A stretch of 64,000 bases of DNA from Daedaleopsis sinensis (Eukaryota > Basidiomycota > Agaricomycetes > Polyporales > Polyporaceae). The stretch spans positions 3,286,001-3,350,000 of the forward strand of contig CM066302.1 of NCBI GenBank assembly GCA_033807695.1, given 5' to 3'. Position 1 is the stretch's first letter, and each line of letters opens with the position of its first letter. Under the pieces are notes generated by a model, which ran no database searches, was not told the origin of the DNA, and worked only from the letters and a program-made list of their open reading frames with translations. Positions 21,669 to 33,100 of this stretch are shown here, in pieces. The position numbers and the translations under genes were made by a program.

Positions 21669-23236
21669 CTAACGGGCGGCCCTCGTGCGCCGCTTTCCCA
21701 CCACGTCGGCCCTCTTTTTACCTTTAGGGTCGTCTTGTTCATTGTCGACATTGATCAGCTCCGCCTGCCCGAATCCCACCCCCACGTCGTCCGACGAAGC
21801 GCCGGATGTCGTCGTGACAGATGACACGGACGACGACGTCTCGTCCGAGGAACCGTCAACGCCCACGTCGACGGGCAGCCCGTCGGCACCGCCAGAGTCG
21901 TGTAACTGGTCGCGGGAAGGTCCGGCGACTGCGCTCACGAGCCGCGGCTTCGATGTGTGTCGTTCATCGTCGGACGCCGGCCAGTCGATCAGGACCTCGT
22001 CCTTTTCAGGCTGTACACGCCAAGCATCCGGCTCTTCACGCGCTCGCTTGCGCTGGCTTCCCTGGAGCTCAGTAGAGGACCCGTTCGGGTCACCTGCGTC
22101 AAGTCGGTTAGAATGCCTCGCAAGAATTCTCTAGTGGTACCGGGCCTACCGTTGGCCAGCGGCACGCCGGAACCGGAAGCTGCATCGACCGGCTGCTCGT
22201 CAGTTCGTCCCGTGCCGCCCCCCTCTACCGACTTGACGAAAGTAGCCGCCGTCGTGACCCGGACAAGGCGCGTGAGAAAGTACACTGGATACCAGTCCTT
22301 CCTCCCGACGACATATGTCAGCGAGAACGACATGGCCACCGCGTCTCCACGCACGAGCTTCGGAGGCCGACATTCGCCTATAGGTCTTAACTGTCCATCC
22401 ACAAGCTCGTGTACTCGAGGAGGGGAAGGGTTCGCCCGGTACCACATCGACCTGGAGTCCGCGACCTTCACCCACTCGTGCACCGTGTCCGGCGGTTCTT
22501 GCCTTTTCTCGCCCTCGCGGACACGGATGAACATAGGGACACGCATCCAAAACTGGGCGCGTCCGGGAGGGTAGTTGCCCGACTGCCATAGTCGACGGGG
22601 GAGGTGATCCGCTGTCACGAACTCAGGAATGGTTTCCATGTAGCCGTCCATGGCCTGTGCCAGGTAAGCGACGCGCCCGAACGGAAGGACATACCACTCA
22701 CCCCCTGCAGACCGTATAGTCCTTCATCTCTGGAGGTGTCAAACACATACGTGTACGAGCACTTGTAACTCGCCCATTTCTCACTACAATAGATAGGTCA
22801 ACCGCAGTACAATGAAACCTTGGTAAAAGCACTCACACCCGGGTTGCAGGTAGCCCCTCGGGACGCTGCTCCATATCTATAACTAAATTTCCCGTCTCCA
22901 TGGGATCTGCGATGGACACGATCGCGGCGTAGCTGAACGAGGCAGGTGTGGTCTCGCCTGGCTTGCATAGCTAGACACTGCGTGAGTCTCTAGCCGGGCG
23001 TAGGCTGGAAGCCAACTCACCACCCATTCGACGTTGCCGACCTTGGTGACGTGGAACAGCTGCTCCGCTTTGCCAGCCGATAGTACCGCAGCCTCGAAAG
23101 GGATGTCGCCTTCGTGAAGCGGGTGCGTTTTCCAGTGGTCAATCATTCTCCGGACAGCTGATTCCATGTCTAGATCGATCGAGAGAACACCAGTGATGAG
23201 ACTCGGTGTGAGGTACAAACCAACCGTATGGCCTAG
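21669..23236 (-). CDS. Basidiomycete-type protein of unknown function, nuclear-like C-terminus
   Basis: Four introns join well-matching frames. A first visible exon (ending near 23236, start not found) encodes LITGVLSIDLDMESAV. The next encode ASFSYAAIVSIADPMETG, then EKWASYKCSYTYVFDTSRD, then the long segment from MDGYMETIPEFV through FWMRVPMFIRV, GDAVAMSFSLTYVVG and WYPVYFLTRLVRV. A 41-nt intron leads to a C-terminal tail with basic RKRAREEPDAW, a long Ser/Thr/Asp-rich stretch and a final KGKKRADVVGKRR before the stop at 21669. The two basic clusters look like nuclear-localisation signals. The central pattern, MRVP...GD...SFSLTYVVG...WYPVY, resembles a protein family I associate with repetitive gene families in Agaricomycetes, with no known function. 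It is transcribed divergently from R1. Confidence 0.65.
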
Positions 23237-24106
23237 CTGATTTTAACCAGCCCCAGGTATGAGAGCCCCCGCTCTTTCCACGGAGCGCTTGGGCACTCGC
23301 CGCGCGAAACGTGCGCAGAGCTACGTATGCCGGCCCGCACAATAATTCATGCGGTGCATGTTCCCGCTCTCACCTGTTGTCTCCATGACCGCTCGCATTG
23401 GGAGGATGCCCGATGTTACGTAGAGATGCCGTCCTTGTATTGTCTATTCCAGAACGCTCGAGCGGAGGAGTGAGCGCAGCAGAGACTTTCGCACGTGGGT
23501 GCGCAAGGGACTGCCGGGCTAGTCCACATCGAGGCTGCATTACATCGTCAGAGGCCCTAGTTCACTTGTATATGTGATATGGAGTTGTGACTATCTTCCG
23601 AACCCTCGCAATGTCGATTCCGTTACCGGCTTCGGGCGACACTCGCTCCGGCACTGGAAGCTCTGCCCCAGGCAACGTGCTTGTGCGGTATGTCGTGGTG
23701 AGTCCTCGCGCTCTTTCATCGAGTGATCGGACCCTGAACATCTTTCACTCATTACCGGTTTACCCGGACTGGATCGAACGTCCTCATTCATGGATGCTAT
23801 ACATTCATTCCGGTTCGTTGGCGATGCCGGATCCCTGCAGTCCACTACGTTCTGCGATGCCTTGCCCGGGTGAGCCCTGGCGCTCCGCGTATGGCAAACG
23901 TATTCGCCGTACGAGGCCGACAGCTGCGCATCCGAGGGCGATATATAGGTTCAGTGTTCCGATATTTGCATCTACTCACTGTATCGACCCTCTCCGAAGT
24001 CATCTCCTCCACTTTAATCTCCAATGAACAGCGTAATCCCAATGTTCGATATTGTGAAGCGAAGTGAGTGCTTTGAAGAATGACTGTGGTTTCCTCGACC
24101 TTGTAT
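23237..24106. other. Intergenic region upstream of R1
   Basis: The interval should hold the first exon of the minus-strand gene and the promoter of R1. A plus-strand frame (23587-24027) is open but begins without an ATG and shows no motif, so I do not call it. Confidence 0.4.
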
Positions 24107-27100
24107 ATGGCCCAGCTGACGAACCTGGTTCTTGTAGACGGGTTCGTCCTGTCGAACCATGCCAGAATTCCTTCACTGACATTGCTTTACCAGCAAAGCA
24201 CAGCCGTTCAACGCCGGTAAAGTCAGTGCTGCCGTCACAGGTTCGCAGGGCGTTGCTAATTTACCCTCTTAGATATTGCACACCTTGAAGATCGTAGGTG
24301 TCGTCCCGAACATGTTGTGCTACGGCTGTGTTGACTGTGATCATACAGATGTCTTGGGATCTAGACGCAAAGTGCATTGACTACCGAATGTGCGTTCCCC
24401 TCACCGCTCACGGCATCGCTGTTTTAGTGCGTGTGCTGGTCAGCCTGCTGACCAGTAGACGTGCTTCCTAGGATTCTGAAGACAATTATTGCCGGTGTTA
24501 GGCCGCAAACCACGACCTACCAGATACAGGTGAGGCGCGTCCGATCCCGCGGGCGAAGCTAATGCCACTTTAGAACTTCATGGCGTCGTGCATCGCTAGC
24601 TTCGCTGGACGGCACCCCGACTACAGCCGCCTGGCCGGGAGGATTTTGATAGCTGGCATTCACAAGCTCGTGAACAAGTCTTTCTCGCAATGGGTCCACT
24701 CCAACAGTATGTCCTCAATTCCTCCGAGTGAGGCGTTCCTGACTTGGATATGTTGTTTGCAGTATCGTCTTTGTCACTGCACTCGGATCTGTTGGAGGCG
24801 GTCACCCAGTACGGTGCGCAGCTCGACAATGCGCTTGTTCATACTCGGGATTACAGGTTGGGGTAGTGAGTGTGTCTGATCCCGCACACGCTCTCCCGCT
24901 TGACCATGCTCCACAGCATCAGCGCACATTGCCTCGCCCAGACGTACCTCGCGAGGACCGCCTTGGACAGGGCGCCGGCTGAGCGCCCTCAGTTCCTGCA
25001 TATGCGGATCGCTATTGCGGTGCACCGGTCGAACTTGGCTAAGGTCTTGGAGACGTACGACGTCTTGTCTCGCGGTCTGTACACGCACGCGACGCCCATC
25101 ACGCGGAACGGGGGAACTGTCAGGCCCAATTTCGCGTCGTGCTACATATTCCAGCCAGATGTCTCAAGTCCGCAAGGTCTTCTGCGCGGTGCCACTGAGC
25201 TCGACTCGCTGTGGCGATCCGGGGGAGGGGTGGGCATGTCGTTCGCGGAAGTTCCGGCCCGACGGTACGTTTATCCTGTCGTCCTTCAATAGTTGCCTCT
25301 GACGCGTCGCCTGTAGCACCGGTCTCGACTCGGCGCCGGGTGTCATGCACCTACTGCGTCTCTACGACAGCCACGCCGCGTTTCTTTCCTCGAGCGGGTC
25401 CCTACGCCCTTGTTCCGGAGCGGTCTACATATCTATCTGGCACTCGGAAGTTCGATCGCTAGTGACGTGTAGGACGACTAAGGTGCCGCCCAGTAATCGC
25501 CCTGTGCACTTGTTTCCTGGTGTGCTCGTACCGGACATATTGTGTGTACTCTCCTCTTCTACTGTCGCCGAGCTAATCCCGTACAGCATGAGGCGGTTGG
25601 AACAGGACTCTTATTGGACGCTGTTCGACCCCGTTGACGTCCCAGGCTTGAACGGCGTCTTCGGAGCTCAGTTCGACTCGCTGTACCTAGAATACGAGTC
25701 GGCCGCCGTCCCGAAGACGAGGGTTGCTGCGACCCTACTTTTCCGGTCTATCTCCGACTCGCAGCGGGAGTCGGGCACTCCGTTCATCATTTTCCGTGAC
25801 TCTGTCAACGGTGCGTGCGTCTATCGTTTGTATATCGAGTTTTCGCCATTGACCGTGATCCTTGTGTGATAGCTAAGAACAATCAGAGTCACCGGGGCCT
25901 GATCCAGGCTTCCAATCTATGCACCGAGATTGTCCAGTACTGCGCCGACGGGGAGCCCGCCGTTTGCACGCTGGCTTCTATAGCTCTGCCGCGGTTCGTG
26001 AAGTCTGACCTGTCTTTCGACTTCGCACTTCTCCATCGGGTGGTGAAAATCGCGATTCGAAACCTCGATATCCTGCTGGATCGCGCGCAATATCCTTCGG
26101 ATTCTGTCCGTACGGCGTCCCTGACGTGGAGGGCGTTGGGCCTGGGGGTTCAGGGGTTCTCGGACTGCCTTCGGTCTCGGGCGATCGCGTTCACTTCTCC
26201 GGATGCAAAGACCTTCAACGTCGACGTCTTCGAGACCATTTACCATGCCGCGCTTGAGGCGAGCTGCGACGCCGCAGAGGAGCTCGGTCCTTATCCCGCG
26301 TGGGAAGGATCCCCGGCGTCGAAAGGGATCCTGACCCCCGATCGATGGGGTGTAGTGCCCAGCGAAAGGCACGACTTTGTAAGCCTCAGGACGCGGATCC
26401 TGAAGCATGGCCTGCGGAATGCGATGTTAACTGCCCAGATGCCCACGGCGTCCACTGCACATCTTCTCGGAAACTCGGAGGGCACGGAACCTCGCTTGAG
26501 GTGTGTCGGTCCGCGTGTTCCCCTGTACGACGTATGCGCTGACATTCATGGCGCTCTGCAGTAACGTCGCGACCCATCGACTCCAGAGTGGGGAGTATAC
26601 CGAGTTTTGTCCTTGGCTGGTTCGGGACCTCGTCGCGCGGGGCTTATGGTCGGACGAACTTCGTCAGGCCATTGTACGAGACCACGGTGAGAGTCGGAGT
26701 CATATGCATCACCTCTCCCTCTCACAAACTTCTAGGGTCAGTGGCCGCCGTACCGGGATTTCCGGGCGCGATGAAAGACGTGTACCGCACGGTGTGGGAG
26801 ATAGATCCGAAGGTTATGATCGATCTAGCTGCAGATCGCGCCCCCTTCGTGGACCAGAGTGAGAGTCTGACGTTGTACATGGCATCCCCGCAGTGGGCGT
26901 CGATGGTTCGTCGGTTTTCGGTTTGCCTCTGCTGCGTTTTACTGAGGGACATTGTTTTGCAGAAGGAGCTGTACCTCCATGGCTGGAGACGGGGCCTTAA
27001 GACCGGAGTATACTACCTGCGATCTCGGGCACCCACCTTCCCTCTTCCGTACGCTGTTCCGAGCGCAACGTCTGTCCATCCACCGCGTTCGGTGCACGGT

Positions 27101-27422
27101 TTACGCAGTGTCCCGTCCTCGGCCATCGGTCGTAGGTGGGGTAGCGTAGCATCCACTGTGTTTGCATCCGGCAACGAGCGTCCCGTTCAGTTTGGATCCG
27201 TCGACACATCTGATTCCGCGGGGGGGACATCCGAGGACGAAGGGCGAGCGACGTCTCCGGAGGGTCATTGCAGTTGCTTACCTGAGGAGGCCTGTCGAGT
27301 CGTCCATGATGAGTCGGGGACGGGTCAGGTAACGTCTTTGTGCTGCTCGTTGCTCACCGGATTGCATGACTGACTAGTGTGCGCAGGAACAGTCTGCGAC
27401 GTGCGGCGCCTGTAGCGGGTAG
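24107..27422 (+). CDS. Ribonucleotide reductase large subunit (R1), about 15 exons
   Basis: This is the class Ia catalytic subunit, which reduces ribonucleotides using the radical from R2. I trace about 15 exons joined by introns of about 44-60 nt, for a product of roughly 850 residues. The ATG at 24107 opens an ATP-cone (LVLVDGKAQPFNADIAHLED, formed over two splices). Motifs follow in order: ARTALDRAPAERPQ, the redox cysteine in NFASCYIFQ, the active-site N-x-C-x-E in ASNLCTEIV, the partner cysteine in AVCTLASIAL, GVQGFSD, EASCDAAEELGPY, MPTASTAHLLGN, the tyrosine pair in KTGVYYLRSRA, and a C-terminal swivel motif CGACSG at the stop, also created by a splice. All catalytic residues are present. 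One problem: the third and fourth exons (ending near 24298 and starting at 24349) do not join in frame with canonical sites, so there is either a non-standard splice or a one-base lesion in the ATP-cone. The sequence is clearly divergent from usual cellular R1 around the loop after the first redox cysteine. Confidence 0.93.
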
Positions 27423-28196
27423 CCGTCCGCCCGATAACGTGGTCTCTCCAGCACGTCGTGGTTCTGTTAGCCCTCTCCAATTATGTGCTGTGTATTCCCA
27501 GGTCGTTGTGTCCCCCATGTACTAAGTTCGGTCCCGGTGTCGTCGCCGTCCCTTGGGCGGAGCTATGTCTGTTCTCTACCTGTCACTGTAGTCCGGGACC
27601 TCGGTATTTTCTCTGACGCGGCAGGGCCGTCCGGCGTTCGTGTACCTCTGTCTTTCCCAGTCGTCGATATAGAATGTAGAATAAATTTCAGTGTGCAAGA
27701 CACCAGATCTGACGTAAGGCTCCGCCGTACGATGATCACATCGACAATTGATTCGGCGGCCCAGAACTGCGGGCGTTGCGTACGTAAGTGGCTGTCTCGG
27801 GTCGGGGGCCGCCCTCTTGCTTCTTTCTCGCGATAAGTATAGGGGAGCATGTGTGTCGAGTACCGGGCGATTGTTCGGGTTGTGCACGGCCACCGTGAGT
27901 CACCCGGTTCGGTGTGTCTTTTATTGGCGTACACCGCGACGCATGCCATCCCCGCCACGACTATATCCTGAACACCGCAGCCACGTCCCGTACGTTCCTC
28001 GTCGGAAGCCGCTCACCCGCTCAGGATCTCAGTGAACACTGCTGTCCCGAGCAATCCAAACCGCAGGGCCACCGCCATCAGCTCGGGCCATCGCGACTCA
28101 TTCCTACGACTTGAACACGTCCCAGAAACATACTACGCGTGCGTGTACAGTTGCCTACGTTGCTTAATTCTCATCTGATTGGTCCTCGTCCAACTG
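27423..28196. other. Spacer between R1 and the next plus-strand gene
   Basis: A plus-strand frame over 27483-27836 has plausible composition but no motif and no clean junction to the gene at 28197. It may be a 5' exon of that gene. Otherwise nothing is recognised. Confidence 0.35.
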
Positions 28197-29042
28197 ATGA
28201 CCATCACCCGTCTTGCAGCTGTAGTACTAGCGGCCAATCTCCAAATGGCAGACACGACGCGGCCGTCCTCGGGAGCTTGCGCTTCTCCGCCCAATGCCCC
28301 CACTCTTCCCCTCGACATCGTCGCACGGTGGACATCATACTCCCTCTGGTCTCGGAAGGCGTACGGTCTCAAGAAGGGGCATGTGTATACGCTAGCTGCG
28401 TGGCCCCCCCGGCCTATCGCGGCAGATTCGTTCCTCCGGATCTACGCTACTACACGGCCTGCCTTCCAGGTCACTTCCGCAGACCCTAACACTATTTCCG
28501 TCTATGACGCGCACGTGCAAGGGTGTGTTGCGACGATAGACCGCTCCGGTCGCGACCGTGCGACTATAACCGTTGTAAACGAATGCGGCAGGAGTTCGGT
28601 CAGTGTTGTTCGCCTCGAAGTCCCTTACGATGCCCGGGTCCTGTCAGGTTTCCAGTCTACTCAAGATGATGGATACAGTCCCTTCGACCCGGACAGATGG
28701 GACATCGCTCCGCTTAACGATGTCGTGTTCAACGCCGACGATTCCAGAGAATGCTCTGGTGCTTCATGCGTCCAGTCAGCCCACGAGCTCGCCGACCTCG
28801 CCTACGGCGAAGAATACGTCGACGTCTCGGACGCGACCGAATCAGATGACTGCCTTCCGGACAGGTCCCGATCGACTCGTGGACGGGGCCGTCGTGGGAA
28901 GGGACGGCGCGCCCGACACAGACCAGTGGCCTCTCAGGACACTCGACGGCAGGGGACGACACCGGGAACGCGTGCAGTTCGAGGACATGGTGTAGCGGGT
29001 TCACAGCGGCACCGCGTCACCCACAGGAACATTGGATTTTAG
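28197..29042 (+). CDS. Unknown protein, paralog 1 of a duplicated pair
   Basis: The open frame runs from the ATG at 28197 to the stop at 29042, about 281 residues. It is clearly related to the frame at 33564-34367. Shared blocks in the same order are TTRPAF versus TQPAF, VYDAHVQGCVATI versus TYDPHVQGTVANI, ATITVVNECG versus GTVTIVNECA, ARVLSG versus PRVLAG, and VVFNADDSRECSGASC versus VVSNANWPGDCLGMDC. The C-terminus is strongly basic (RGRGRRGKGRRARHR), which suggests nucleic-acid binding or nuclear targeting. I recognise no named domain. The N-terminal 17 residues before MADTT are poorly supported, and a start there or an upstream exon is possible. Confidence 0.6.
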   Translation: MTITRLAAVVLAANLQMADTTRPSSGACASPPNAPTLPLDIVARWTSYSLWSRKAYGLKKGHVYTLAAWPPRPIAADSFLRIYATTRPAFQVTSADPNTISVYDAHVQGCVATIDRSGRDRATITVVNECGRSSVSVVRLEVPYDARVLSGFQSTQDDGYSPFDPDRWDIAPLNDVVFNADDSRECSGASCVQSAHELADLAYGEEYVDVSDATESDDCLPDRSRSTRGRGRRGKGRRARHRPVASQDTRRQGTTPGTRAVRGHGVAGSQRHRVTHRNIGF

Positions 29043-29154
29043 ATGCGACGCTACATTGTTCTGCCTTTGCTTCAGCTCTGAACGGCTCGTCGCGAATTGG
29101 TTCGTAACGCCGGATCTACGTTCTACTGTGACGTTACCTGCGACCGTAAAGTAT

Positions 29155-29234
29155 AAAGTACAATCGGTACTGCCTTACTGCGATCCCGTTCTGTAAAGTA
29201 CAATCGGTACTGCCTTACTGCGATCCCGTTCTGT
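29155..29234. repeat. Perfect 40-bp tandem duplication (2 copies)
   Basis: Two identical 40-bp units, each starting AAAGTACAATCGGTAC and ending CCCGTTCTGT, occupy 29155-29194 and 29195-29234. No difference between copies is visible, so the duplication is recent. Each unit contains the inverted pair GTAC...GTAC. It sits just past the stop of the gene at 28197-29042, at the transition to AT-richer DNA. Confidence 0.95.
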
Positions 29235-29279
29235 ACTCTGTTATGATACATATAGTAATACCAATACACCCCCTGCTGC

Positions 29280-30125
29280 CGTGCTACTACTATGGTACTA
29301 TGTCGGGAATTACCCTACCCCAATCTAGGCGACTAACCATCCATTTGCTGTCTTTTGCCCGTCCGACAGCCATCTATGGCTGTTTTAGCTCCATCCGTCC
29401 CTTTCTGGTACATTCCCAATGGTCATTTTTGCCCTTCAATGTCAGACTGTCGGAAATTCCCAGGGTACATCCGGATGAGGTCAGCATTCCCATCTTATCC
29501 CGAATACATCCGGATGGATTTCCAAACGCAAGCTTTTATTTACCGCTTACCGAAGCTTACCTCATGATTTTCCTAGACTATAATAATTTATAATAATCCC
29601 TCTCTGGATGCGGTGGCTGACCGTCAGGATGATCCTGATTATCCCGATGCATCCCGATGCTCATCGGCAATTTTCGACAGATTCCATCTCTGTCTCCTGG
29701 ACTTCCAAATTCACCCGGATATGACCAGATGGCACTACCCTAGTTACTGACAAATTTATCTTGAAATCTATTGAATGCGCCACAGGGCCCTCAACCACCT
29801 CAGCTCACGTTATGCTAACGATATGTCCTGCTTTCGACTAGTGAATGCTCTCTCTGGAATTGATTGATAGTGTGGCTGCCTTGTCTTGTATTGCCTACCA
29901 TATGTCGGACATTCCTGCACGCCCATCTGGATGATTAAGCATCCATTTGCCATCTTGCTACTAGTACTATCAGACAGCAACAGGCTATGGCAATTTCTAC
30001 CTGATCTGTTCCACTGGATACATTATAAACTGCTGTTTTTGCCCTTCGATATCCATCTTCAATGGCTACCAGATTTTTAAATTGAACCGGATACAACCAG
30101 CTGGATTTCCCAACTTACTGACAAT
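29280..30125. repeat. Degenerate direct repeats, offset about 580-600 bp
   Basis: The segment from about 29299 (TGTCGGGAATT, CATCCATTTGCTGTCTT, TTTTTGCCCTTCAATGTC, then a CCGGATGGATTTCC block) is matched in order by the segment from about 29901 (TGTCGGACATT, CATCCATTTGCCATCTT, TTTTTGCCCTTCGATATC, then CCGGATACAACCAGCTGGATTTCC). The offset falls from 602 to about 580 bp along the match. A shorter related block at about 29717 (CCGGATATGACCAGATGG, TTACTGACAAATT) suggests a third partial copy. The copies are diverged and carry no coding frame. Confidence 0.7.
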
Positions 30126-33100
30126 TAGTGCTATGCCCTGGCGGGCAGTAGACTAAGATAACAGACAAACAATTAAATCCCAGCGGTCCACTGAACACAA
30201 CCGTCTCGAACGCAAGGATTGTAGCATCGGACAATCCACAACTTGAAGCCCATGGCACAGCGACTGACTTGCTGCTTATTGCTGCGACGGAACTTTGAAA
30301 CAACATCCTGTGTATATATCCATATGCAAGACTACTACTACCAGTTCATGTAATGAGCTCTGCATATAGTACTGTTCACGGTAGCATGATCTAACCACTA
30401 CAGAACATGGTGCACCCAGTGCAATAATAGTCACATTTCATCGCTGACTCGATCCTCATTGGGTTTAATTCACAAATATACTGAATTCTGCGAAGGTACG
30501 CCTCAGAAGCTCTGATGAACGTTGAGACAACACTAACGACCCTTTGAATGTGCGACTTGAGGACGGGACTGCCAAATGTTTGGATCTAAGGGAGACACTG
30601 AAGAGGGGGATTGAAGGAGAAAGTGTATCTGGGCACTAAATAAAGACTGTATAGTATGGGTGTGCATGTGCCGTCTATAGTGAAAGGGGGTGAACAAGAT
30701 CGAGCCTGTCACAGCTGAGTCATGTAAGTTGCATAAGCTGCTTGTCTATAACGACCAGCCACCTCCTCTGCCTGCACACCATTGACGGCAGAAGTAGTTG
30801 ATCACTAGATTGCCACCTGTCTGCAATGCCTGCAGCAGTGTGCAGGAGTGACTCGGAGCATGCCATGCGGGTGATGATCGATGACACATAGTACAGGACA
30901 GCATACACTGTAAGCGGGAACGATGGGTAAGGGCGACCGACCGGTCTGGAATGTGTCCGGAAACGCACCAGGGACCCAGGTGCAGGTGAACGTGGGAGTG
31001 GGCCAGAGTGGCACACACAGCACACAAAGGGAACCTGTGTCATGATTGCCCGTTTGATGCAGAAAGCCTGAACAATGATAGGAGGGGTAGATATATATGT
31101 GTACGGTTTATACATATACAATGGAGGCAAACATGCCTTTGTGTATAATCTATTGGGACTGGTATAACTATGTAGCAACTAACCGGCCTTCCTCTCTTCA
31201 ATGTCTTATGATTGAACCACTACTGCCTGTACTGTGCAACACTGTTACAGGGCACACACACTACGGCGACTCCCAAGTGAGTCAGGGTATCTGTTCATTT
31301 TCCCTCCTCTCTCTCTTCAACATACTCGAATTGTTTGCTATATATGCTCCTCACCCCATCTCCCCGCACATTCTCCTGACCTGCAGCCATGATGCTCTCA
31401 ACAATCCATACTCCCTTTTTGTATTTGCCAGTGACTCCCTTCTAGATACAGGTGTCTGCAGGGATGAGGTCCTCGACAATGCACCAGGTCTAAATAACCA
31501 TCAGTCTCACATCGAGCCATCTCTAGATAAACAGACCACTATGCTGCGTCCATAGCCGATCCAGTACTAGCCAACACTAAGTTCTACAATCTCATGGACA
31601 GGCAGATAGTGAATGCTGAGCAGTAGATGGCGATGAGATGGACGATGACAAGGCATGTCACAGATGGCAATACAAATGATATGCAGGTGATAATGGATGG
31701 TCGAGTCATGGTAAACGGATAAGATTAGACGTGCTCTTTTCCGCACTCTCTCTGTCTCCCTTTCGCGCTTGGACCCTTTACTGTACATTGCCTTCCTTGT
31801 CCTGCGGGTTCTCCAGACTATCTTTGGGATGTGCAAGTATATCGCTGTTGACACTCTCTATCACTGCTCTTCTCGTATATATCCAGTGACTCTCTCATGC
31901 ACACACGTCCTGTTCTTTTTTACCTCACTGTGAACTCCACTCTCAGATAATGGTAGATGTGCTGTAGATCTAATGCTGCACCGGCAATGGGAGAGCACCA
32001 GCGATCTACTAGGAATACCCAGCAGACACAGCACTGCACACTCTCTCCAAAACGTGTGAGGTGGACCCCTGGTTCTTGAGCAGCCACAATGACTGACTGC
32101 AACAATACGCACATATCAAAAGCTGGAGAGTAACTTAGAAAGAAAGGGAGAATGAGGAACTACGACGGGCAGAGCACATATAAGATGAGGGCTTGAAGGA
32201 GATCACACCAACGGCAGACACAGGAAGCACCCACAAACCTCCTACCCGTGCGGCTTGTCGGAGGGAAGTACATTGTGTCAATCAGGGTCGCGGGCTCGTG
32301 CGCAGCACGCGGACTGCATAGGGCGTATAGCACGACCACATTGTCGGAACGATATGTATGGTCCTGGAGGATAATGATGAGGACAGACACTCTATGTCTG
32401 TCGTATTGTAGTAAATATCGTTGTTATCGATGATAGCGCAAAAATTGGAGCTAATGCTACAACCCGGTGCATCGCCAGACCACAACACTGGAGACAAATG
32501 AAAGAATCACATGGGCTAACTCCTAGAGAGCATAATAAACTGCCCCGGAACATACCTGTTAACAAATTGAGAATAAAGACAGCCAGCATGTATCTAGGTG
32601 AAGTGCACAGAGTGCTGACAACCTCTCGCCAATCGTCCTTTCGATCGTGTGTCAGAGTTAAAGTACCCTTCCGGGAAACCATCGCAGTAGGCACCAAATA
32701 TAGGGCTAACAGTAGACCGCAATCTGCACATTGGAAAATCAACACTACAGGGACCACTGGCATACGTGTATCATCAGCAGATGTCATAGCACACACCGTG
32801 AATAAGCATGATCCCCAGGTTTGTCATCAAATACACTTTCTAGAGCACCTCCTCTAAAAATACACTGACCACGTACTAGGTTACTGATTCCCGACAGGTT
32901 GCCCTGTTGCCGAACACGTGGTCTTGCCAGAAATACCGTGCCTAGACCCACAGGTCTCTACTGTGGACATCAGGGCGTGTTGGGGATGCATTGCCCATAT
33001 ATTTCCCTGCGAACGTATCTTCTAAACACTGGATCATCTGAAGTAGCTCCCAAAGGAGTGGCAATAGTTCGGATGATAGGGATGGCAGATAAAATGCCAG

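Noticed and set aside
21685..22574. Plus-strand frames overlapping the gene at 21669-23236
   Set aside because: The minus strand has a continuous chain of in-phase exons with ordered protein motifs; the plus-strand frames have none.
1..29000. Viral capsid, packaging ATPase or B-family DNA polymerase genes in the island
   Set aside because: I looked for their usual motifs in all frames and found none, so the virus hypothesis rests only on RNR, kinase and replicase; such genes could lie outside the window.
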